Shown piece by piece: positions 5,415-5,735 of a DNA stretch of 5,735 nt; within the stretch, counting starts at the first letter, position 1, and the number at the start of each line of letters is the position of its first letter. Origin of the DNA: QALR01 sp045124015 (GTDB taxonomy: Bacteria > Bacillota > Clostridia > Oscillospirales > CAG-272); contig JBGVLA010000117.1 of assembly GCA_045124015.1 (NCBI GenBank), positions 1 to 5,735 of the forward strand, given 5' to 3'. A model generated the notes under the pieces. The model saw only the letters and a list, made by a program, of their open reading frames with translations. It did no database searches and had not been told where the DNA came from. Both the position numbers and the translations under genes were made by a program.

Positions 5415-5645
5415 ATGAAAGCAACAATTCGTCTCAGCACAATCGAAGATGTTCGTAATTTTGTTGAAGCTATTCGTACATTTGACAGCGACATCGACCT
5501 CATCAGCGGCAGATACCGTGTTGATGCTAAATCCATCATGGGTATTTTCAGTCTTGATCTTATGAGTCCTATCACCTTGGAAACCAACGCTGCAAACAGC
5601 GACGTGATCATGGACAAAATCAAGCCCTTTGTAATCGCTGAATAA
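5415..5645 (+). CDS. HPr-like (Crh-like) protein lacking the catalytic histidine
   Basis: This 76-residue protein aligns without gaps over much of its length to HPr, the PTS phosphocarrier. FDSDIDL (23-29) matches the segment before strand B. VDAKSIMGIFSL (36-47) matches the HPr regulatory-serine region, with S40 at the position of Ser46. In that alignment, T9 replaces catalytic His15, E11 replaces Arg17 and D12 replaces Pro18. It therefore cannot pass phosphate from Enzyme I as HPr does. Bacillus Crh is a known HPr paralogue that also lost His15 and acts through the phosphorylated serine with CcpA, so a regulatory role is plausible but unproven. AAAGGGGA, with its GGGG 9 bases before the ATG, supports the start. 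It has its own promoter and is followed by a strong terminator, so it is probably monocistronic and well expressed. Confidence 0.82.
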   Translation: MKATIRLSTIEDVRNFVEAIRTFDSDIDLISGRYRVDAKSIMGIFSLDLMSPITLETNAANSDVIMDKIKPFVIAE

Positions 5646-5657
5646 TTAAATTTTATA

Positions 5658-5687
5658 AAAAAATCGATGCCTTGGCATCGATTTTTT
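5658..5687 (+). terminator. Intrinsic terminator of the HPr-like gene
   Basis: ATCGATGCC (5663-5671) pairs with GGCATCGAT (5674-5682) around a TT loop. The stem extends through A:T pairs to 5658/5687 and ends in a run of six T. It begins 12 bases after the stop codon. The A-run on the 5' side means it could also terminate a transcript arriving from the right. Confidence 0.9.
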
Positions 5688-5696
5688 GTTTGTATG

Positions 5697-5734
5697 AAGC
5701 AAAAACCACAGCCGACGGCTGTGGTTTTCTGCTT
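5697..5734. terminator. Second strong hairpin, probably a terminator for a convergent gene
   Basis: AAAACCACAGCC (5702-5713) pairs with GGCTGTGGTTTT (5717-5728). AAGCA and TGCTT outside it extend the stem past one bulged base. On the minus strand the hairpin is followed by five T, so it could end a gene reading in from the right edge. On the plus strand it has four T and could act as a backup terminator. Confidence 0.7.
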
Positions 5735-5735
5735 A

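Noticed and set aside
5363..5623. 86-codon minus-strand frame opposite the HPr-like gene
   Set aside because: The plus-strand HPr-like protein has a clear family match, promoter, ribosome binding site and terminator; the antisense frame has none.

Overview
The window looks like chromosomal DNA from an endospore-forming member of the Bacillota (Firmicutes), most likely a Clostridia-type anaerobe. The main evidence is a dipicolinate synthase gene pair (dpaA-dpaB), which makes the spore-core compound dipicolinic acid. Beside it, divergently oriented, lies a secreted D-Ala-D-Ala carboxypeptidase of the DacF/DacB type. Strong AGGAGG-like ribosome binding sites, sigma-A-type promoters and U-tailed intrinsic terminators fit the same group. 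Genus or species cannot be read from this sequence.

Layout. Positions 1-459 hold no convincing gene. This stretch is GC-rich in its left part, full of hairpins and short repeats, and looks like a structured intergenic or repetitive element. On the minus strand, 1767-460 encodes MtaB, the radical-SAM methylthiotransferase that finishes ms2t6A37 in tRNA. It has its own sigma-A-like promoter just after the end of the carboxypeptidase gene (minus strand, 3028-1844). A 234-bp divergent region (3029-3262) carries a 13-bp inverted repeat in front of the carboxypeptidase gene. It also carries sequences resembling mother-cell (sigma-K/sigma-E) promoters in front of dpaA.

On the plus strand dpaA (3263-4117) and dpaB (4149-4706) are 31 bp apart and should be co-transcribed. 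They are followed by a five-helix membrane protein that I place as a divergent TspO/MBR family member (4776-5297). After a 117-bp AT-rich gap with a good promoter and two palindromes comes a 76-residue HPr-fold protein (5415-5645). It keeps the regulatory-serine segment of HPr but lacks the catalytic histidine. Two strong hairpins (5658-5687 and 5697-5734) close the window.

Functionally the centre is a sporulation locus: DpaAB makes dipicolinate in the mother cell, and the carboxypeptidase could trim peptidoglycan in the spore or vegetative wall. MtaB and the HPr-like protein appear to be independent housekeeping or regulatory genes. I found no mobile element, CRISPR array, tRNA or rRNA, and no clear sign of a new multi-gene system. 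The most interesting items are the His-less HPr paralogue with its palindromic promoter, the TspO-like gene next to dpaAB, and the structured non-coding left end.
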